From Microbacterium mitrae (GTDB lineage Bacteria > Actinomycetota > Actinomycetes > Actinomycetales > Microbacteriaceae), in contig NZ_VRSW01000001.1 of assembly GCF_008017445.1 (NCBI RefSeq), positions 1,116,001-1,180,000 on the forward strand: a stretch of 64,000 nt of DNA, read 5' to 3'. The notes below the pieces were generated by a model. The model was given only the letters and a program-made list of their open reading frames with translations. It was not told where the DNA came from and ran no database searches. Below, in pieces: positions 60,029-64,000 of this stretch (the stretch's first letter is position 1; every line of letters starts with the position of its first letter). A program made the translations under genes and the position numbers.

Positions 60029-60205
60029 TTATTCGTCGCTACGGTTGGCCATCGAACGCATAATGCCGAACACGATGGCTGCGACAATCGCGATCACGAC
60101 GAGCTTGGCGACAAACCACATCACGCTGAACACCACATTCACCACAATCGCCGCGATGATCACGGCGACGACGACGGCGATGATGGTTCCGGCAGTGCTC
60201 TTCAT
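60029..60205 (-). CDS. Short two-helix membrane protein
   Basis: A 58-residue protein, shorter than usual gene-finding cut-offs: MKSTAGTIIAVVVAVIIAAI, then VVNVVFSVMWFVAKLVVIAI and VAAIVFGIMRSMANRSDE. It is almost entirely hydrophobic, with two membrane helices and a basic-then-acidic tail facing probably the cytosol. The start is supported by an ATG with AGAAAC upstream and by codon use like the neighbours; the TGGTTCCG octamer covers its Gly-Thr-Ile codons. It stands alone between the nuclease-helicase and sbcC. Function unknown; a hydrophobic shadow of no other frame is evident. Confidence 0.6.
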   Translation of the reverse strand: MKSTAGTIIAVVVAVIIAAIVVNVVFSVMWFVAKLVVIAIVAAIVFGIMRSMANRSDE

Positions 60206-60285
60206 GTTTCTAGCGTAGAGCGCGCGGCTGAGGCGTAGCCGCGATTGCGTCGCCGGTCTTGGCGACCGCCCAGCGGGCGATGCTC

Positions 60286-63200
60286 CTAACGGGCGGTGAT
60301 GTCGCTGGACCCGTCGGGCGCGACACTCACGCGTAGTTGCGCTGGAATCTGTTCTTTCATGGCCTCAACGTGGCTGATGATGCCGACAGTGCGGCCCCCG
60401 GAGCGCAGCTCATCCAACGTCTGCATCGCGATTTCGAGCGTGTCGGGGTCGAGCGAGCCGAATCCTTCGTCGATGAACAGGGTGTCAAGTCGCACACCGC
60501 CGGCGCGGCCGGTCACCACCTCCGCCAGCCCGAGAGCGAGCGCGAGAGATGCGAGGAAAGTTTCACCGCCAGACAGCGAATGGGCGGGGCGGGATTTTGA
60601 CGTGAAGGAATCGAAAATATCGATGCCAAGCCCGGCCGAAGCATTGCCCACCCGCTCGTCACTGTGTTGCAGGCGGTATCGGCCGCTAGACATGTCGGCG
60701 AGGCGGACGTTGGCTGCGATCACAATCTCTTCGAGCTCAGCCGCAAGAATGAAGGTCTCAAGCGACATGCGCTTGGTGTTCGGTTCATGCCCGCTCACGG
60801 TATCGGCAAGGCGCTCAATCGTTTCGTGCGCCGACAGCGCCTCCTGTTGTGCGGCCTGTTCGGCGATGGCAGTACCGATGCGCTCGGCGAGCGCATCAAC
60901 GGCACCACGCAGGGCGGTCAGCTCGCTCGTGACGCGCGCCCACTCCTGCTGTGCTGCTTCGGCCGCGACCTCGGCGGTCGCCACGTCAATCGCCTCGTCT
61001 GGCAGGACCTCGAGCTCGAGCTCCATGAGAGTGGCTTTGGCCGCGCCGACGGCCGCGTCGTGCTCGGTAACGACCGCCTCGAGCTCGACCATCTGTTCGA
61101 CGGTTCGCGACGCCTCCTGAGCGAGCGCCGCGGTTTCGAACGAAGTCTCGGCGAGCGCGGCGTCGAGCGATGCCTGCGATGACGCGACCGCCTCGTCGGC
61201 CCGCGCGGCGCCTTCCGCCGCAGCGACGTAGGTTTGAGCGGCATCACGTTCAACCGTGATGCTGTCGAGGCGCTCAGCGACAGACGCCCACCCCTCGCGC
61301 GCGGCGGCGACAAGTTCGCGCGCCGACCGCAGCTGCTCGATCGCGGCGGCCTGGGCCGTCACCGCGGCTGTCACCGTGTCGTTCGCGGCATCGATGGCCT
61401 GGGTCATCGACAGCTCGCGCTCACGTAGCGCATCGCGGAGTCGTTGCGCCTCGGCGTGAGCAGTGAGGGCTGTTTGGGCCTCGGCCATTTCAGCCTGCGC
61501 TGTCTGCTCGGCCTCGATGAGGTGTTCCAGACTCTGGCCGCCCGCGGCGGCGATCACGCGCGCCACGGTGGCGGCCGCCTGCTTTTCAGCCTCCGAAGCT
61601 TCGGTTGCGGCCCGCTGACGCTCATCGCGCTCCGCTGTCGCCGCCGCCAGATCGGCATCGGTCACCGGGTCAACGAGCGGCGGCGCAGGATGGGGGTGGG
61701 AGGCGGAACCACACACCGGGCATTCGGCGCCGTCGACGAGCGTGGCGGCGAGCTCTGATGCAGACCCGGCGAGCTTTTGTTGATAGAGCGCGTCGAGCTT
61801 GTCGGCGCTCGCGCGCGCCGCGCGGTTTGCCTCGAGAGCGCTGTGCAGCGCCCGCTCGCGATCATGTTCGAGGCCCGCCTGTTGTTGCGCAGCCTCGAGT
61901 TGACTCTGCACCGTCGCCCGACGCGAGGTGAGGTCGTCCAGACGATCAGCACGGGTCTGGAGGGTGGCCAGCTCACCTTCGAGCTTCGTGAGTTGTTGCG
62001 GAATCTGCTGCGCCTCGTCGCGCAGCGATTGCCGCGTCGTCTCGGCATGGGTAAGCGCATCCGTTGCGTCGGCGAGGCGCTGGACCAGTAGCTCGAGAGA
62101 CTGCTCTGTTGTATTGGCTGCGGCCAGGGATCCGACCGTGGCGGTGTGCTCGTCGATGAGGGCCCGCAGTTGGGCGACCGACGGCGCCTTAGGGCTCGCC
62201 ACGTCAGCGGAGTCGTGCGTATCCGTCTCATCGCGCATGTCACGGATAAGTTCTGCCCATGCCAGCTGGGCGGCCACCACTGTCGCGGCGGCGGCGTCAG
62301 CTGCGGCGAGGTCACGTGCGTGGGTCTTGATACTGGTCGCGACACGTTGTGCTTCGCGAGCGGCGGCGAGTTCAGTGCGGCGCAGGCTGACCGCCGGCAC
62401 CTGCGCTTCGAGCCGCGTCAGCTCCTCGCGAGTGGCATCTCGGCGTTGCTGACGCTCGCGCCGACCCCGCGTCTCGGCAGCGGTGGCGGCGCTCTCAGTT
62501 CGAGCCTGGTCGGCGCGGTCGACGGCGTCTTTTGTCGCGTCGACTCGATACGCGCCGCGCTCCTGCGCGCGACTCAGCATTTCAAGCCGCCCGGCAACCG
62601 GCAACAGTGCCGCATCGACGACCGGAACCTCGGCGTTGCCTTCCGCGCGTGATGACTCGACCCTGTCTTCACCGCGCCAATCCTCTGTACCGGCCTCATC
62701 CGCCGAGCCCTCGACGGCACCGTCACCCGCCGAGCCCTCGGCACCACCGTCACCCGGCGACCCCTCCGCACCGGCCTCATCCGCCGAGCCCCCTGCGCCC
62801 GCCGAGCCCGCGGCACCGTTCGTTCCCGGCGTTACCTCGCCCCATCCCTGGGTCTGCACCAGCTTCTCGGCGTCGCTCAACCGATCCAGAAGGCGGGCGC
62901 GTGCGGCTGCGACCGACTGTTCACTGGTCTTCTTGCGTTCGATGAGTTGACGCTGGTAGTCCTCGAACCTGCGTGTTCCAAATAGCGTGCGCAACAGCGT
63001 CTGACGCTCTTTGCTGTCTGCCAACAGAAACTTGGCGAACCGGTTTTGCGCCAGCAGAATGACCTGAAGAAACTGGTCTTTGTTGAGTTGCAGAATCTCG
63101 GCGAGGTGATTGCCGGCGTCGACCGCGCGCGAGGCGATGCCAACCCACTGTTCGCCGTCCAGACGGTCAAGCTGTACGGCCGCCTGCTGCATCGTCATGC

Positions 63201-63522
63201 CGCCGCCGCGCTGCTTCGGCCGCTCGTACTCGGGCGAGCGAGTCACCCGGTAGGTCTCGTTGCCGGTCGAAAACGTCAGCGAGACTTCAGTGCGGTCTTC
63301 AGCCAGAGCGTGATCGCTACGCACGCGCTTCGCGCCGAGACTGTTGTAGCGCGGCACTGACGCGTAAAGCGCAAAACAGACGGCATCGAGCAGGCTCGAT
63401 TTGCCGGCACCCGTCTTTCCGGAGATCAAGAACAGTCCGTCAGCGTCGTAGTCATCAAAGTCGATGACCTGACGGCGCAAGAACGGCCCGAAACCCTCAA
63501 TTTCGAGACGGTGCAGTTTCAC
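60286..63522 (-). CDS. sbcC: SbcC-type SMC-family exonuclease subunit
   Basis: ATPase of the SbcCD (Mre11-Rad50) nuclease that cuts DNA hairpins and protein-blocked ends. LISGKTGAGKSSLLDAVCFA is Walker A near residue 40; two long coiled coils flank the zinc hook at DGAECPVCGSASHPHP. HSLSGGETFLASLALALGLA and LFIDEGFGSLDPDTLEIAMQ are the signature and Walker B. At 1078 residues it is a little long, partly because of a Gly/Ala/Ser/Glu-rich insert at about residues 225-290 (62640-62850) with repeats such as AEGSAGDGAVEGSADEAG. It overlaps sbcD by 4 bp. Confidence 0.94.
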   Translation of the reverse strand: MKLHRLEIEGFGPFLRRQVIDFDDYDADGLFLISGKTGAGKSSLLDAVCFALYASVPRYNSLGAKRVRSDHALAEDRTEVSLTFSTGNETYRVTRSPEYERPKQRGGGMTMQQAAVQLDRLDGEQWVGIASRAVDAGNHLAEILQLNKDQFLQVILLAQNRFAKFLLADSKERQTLLRTLFGTRRFEDYQRQLIERKKTSEQSVAAARARLLDRLSDAEKLVQTQGWGEVTPGTNGAAGSAGAGGSADEAGAEGSPGDGGAEGSAGDGAVEGSADEAGTEDWRGEDRVESSRAEGNAEVPVVDAALLPVAGRLEMLSRAQERGAYRVDATKDAVDRADQARTESAATAAETRGRRERQQRRDATREELTRLEAQVPAVSLRRTELAAAREAQRVATSIKTHARDLAAADAAAATVVAAQLAWAELIRDMRDETDTHDSADVASPKAPSVAQLRALIDEHTATVGSLAAANTTEQSLELLVQRLADATDALTHAETTRQSLRDEAQQIPQQLTKLEGELATLQTRADRLDDLTSRRATVQSQLEAAQQQAGLEHDRERALHSALEANRAARASADKLDALYQQKLAGSASELAATLVDGAECPVCGSASHPHPAPPLVDPVTDADLAAATAERDERQRAATEASEAEKQAAATVARVIAAAGGQSLEHLIEAEQTAQAEMAEAQTALTAHAEAQRLRDALRERELSMTQAIDAANDTVTAAVTAQAAAIEQLRSARELVAAAREGWASVAERLDSITVERDAAQTYVAAAEGAARADEAVASSQASLDAALAETSFETAALAQEASRTVEQMVELEAVVTEHDAAVGAAKATLMELELEVLPDEAIDVATAEVAAEAAQQEWARVTSELTALRGAVDALAERIGTAIAEQAAQQEALSAHETIERLADTVSGHEPNTKRMSLETFILAAELEEIVIAANVRLADMSSGRYRLQHSDERVGNASAGLGIDIFDSFTSKSRPAHSLSGGETFLASLALALGLAEVVTGRAGGVRLDTLFIDEGFGSLDPDTLEIAMQTLDELRSGGRTVGIISHVEAMKEQIPAQLRVSVAPDGSSDITAR

Positions 63523-64000
63523 GCGCGCGCCTCGACCCGTACCCGCTCGTCAATCATTGACTGCAGAATCTCGCGCTCGGCCTCGCTTACGCCCTCCCCG
63601 TTTCGCACGTCGGCCAGAAACACCTCAATGCGTTCGATGTCGGTCGCCGCCTTTTGCAGGCGCTCGCCATACGTCTTGACGGGCGCTGCTCGCACGCCCG
63701 TTGGCGTGTGCAAAACAAGCGCGCAGTGCTCGAATCGTGCACGCAGCCGGCGCATCGGGTCTCGTTGCGGGGTCGCGTCGGTGTATTCGGCGCACACCCA
63801 CGCGTCTTCATCGGCTGCGAATCGCTCATCATCAAGCAACTCGTCGAGGGTGCCGCGCAGGGTGACCAGTCGTCGCGGAACGGGGAGGTCAAGCCACTGG
63901 GCATCAGCGAAGCCATCGGCGTCAAGCGTGACGAGCCACGAGCCGCGCGGCTTGTGTTGCTCACCGAAACTGTAGTGAAGGGGCGCCCCGGCGTACCGTA
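63519..64000 (-). CDS. sbcD: SbcD-type exonuclease subunit, C-terminal part
   Basis: Mre11-like nuclease partner of SbcC. The window holds only its C-terminal 160 codons; the frame runs on past 64000. RYAGAPLHYSFGEQHKPRGS is the end of the phosphoesterase domain (the Y-S-G-S-P-L-x-x-S-F-G-E block), followed by the capping domain with VPRRLVTLRGTLDELLDDER. The C-terminus ends IDERVRVEARA. The stop overlaps the sbcC start as ATGA, so the two subunits are translationally coupled. Metal-ligand motifs lie outside the window. Confidence 0.9.
   Translation of the reverse strand, partial: RYAGAPLHYSFGEQHKPRGSWLVTLDADGFADAQWLDLPVPRRLVTLRGTLDELLDDERFAADEDAWVCAEYTDATPQRDPMRRLRARFEHCALVLHTPTGVRAAPVKTYGERLQKAATDIERIEVFLADVRNGEGVSEAEREILQSMIDERVRVEARA

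Noticed and set aside
1..64000. Chi or KOPS function for the octamer
   Set aside because: Such signals are strongly oriented along the replichore, while my count gives equal numbers on both strands.
1..64000. tRNA or rRNA genes
   Set aside because: I looked in the gene-free gaps for a T-loop with CCA-end and acceptor stem and found none that folds convincingly.

Overview
The window reads as one continuous stretch of a high-GC actinobacterial chromosome, most likely from Microbacteriaceae (family inferred, not proven). Supporting points are the many GTG starts, menaquinone as quinone, System II cytochrome c biogenesis, an LCP cell-wall ligase, a 32-residue bS22-type basic protein next to an excisionase-like HTH gene, a TM0106-type nuclease-helicase, and leaderless promoters with a TAnnnT box exactly 6 nt before the start codon. 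I see no tRNA, rRNA, CRISPR array, insertion sequence or prophage.

Layout. 0-5 kb: hemL end, alpha/beta hydrolase, ferredoxin-NADP reductase, polyprenyl diphosphate synthase, menG. 5-9 kb: two tandem small lipoproteins, menF, AraC regulator, VOC protein, and a DUF1801-like gene broken by one extra C. 8.8-9.8 kb: repeat array A. 9.8-16 kb: glpD, PPK2, menD, two small membrane proteins, menA, and a parS-like site. 16-24 kb: FtsX-type ABC exporter with PadR regulator, menE, menB, menC, LCP protein. 24-30 kb: ccsB, resB, ccdA, resA, phosphoglycerate-mutase-like gene, dedA. 30-38 kb: aspS, a four-gene ABC importer, a YegP-like protein, an LAxTG-anchored surface protein. 38-41 kb: CstR-like sulfane-sulfur operon. 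41-51 kb: bS22, HTH, ArsR, KtrAB, repeat array B, CASTOR/POLLUX-like channel, a family of three paralogous lipoproteins plus a PKD-like protein, repeat array C, proC. 51-64 kb: hydrolase, DUF808, tadA, upp, MFS exporter, RecB-like nuclease-helicase, small membrane protein, sbcC and part of sbcD.

The main metabolic theme is respiration. Nearly the whole menaquinone pathway (menF, D, C, E, B, A, G and the prenyl-chain synthase) lies in the first 23 kb. It is followed by the cytochrome c maturation set, with heme (hemL) and glycerol-3-phosphate (glpD) inputs beside it. A second theme is redox and sulfur stress (38-41 kb), a third potassium and ion homeostasis (42-47 kb), and a fourth DNA repair (56-64 kb).

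Two signals are not explained by the genes. First, the octamer TGGTTCCG/CGGAACCA occurs about 92 times by my hand count (about 46 per strand), where base composition predicts only two or three. It falls in all reading frames of ordinary genes and is often fused head to head into the palindrome TGGTTCCGGAACCA. Second, eight copies of an 87-bp module occur in three unlinked intergenic arrays. Each has 15-bp inverted ends related to TTCCCAAATGTCGGA / TCCGACATTTGGGAA and an internal CGGCGYGTC box placed exactly 20 nt before the right end. All eight point the same way. I do not recognise either as a described element.
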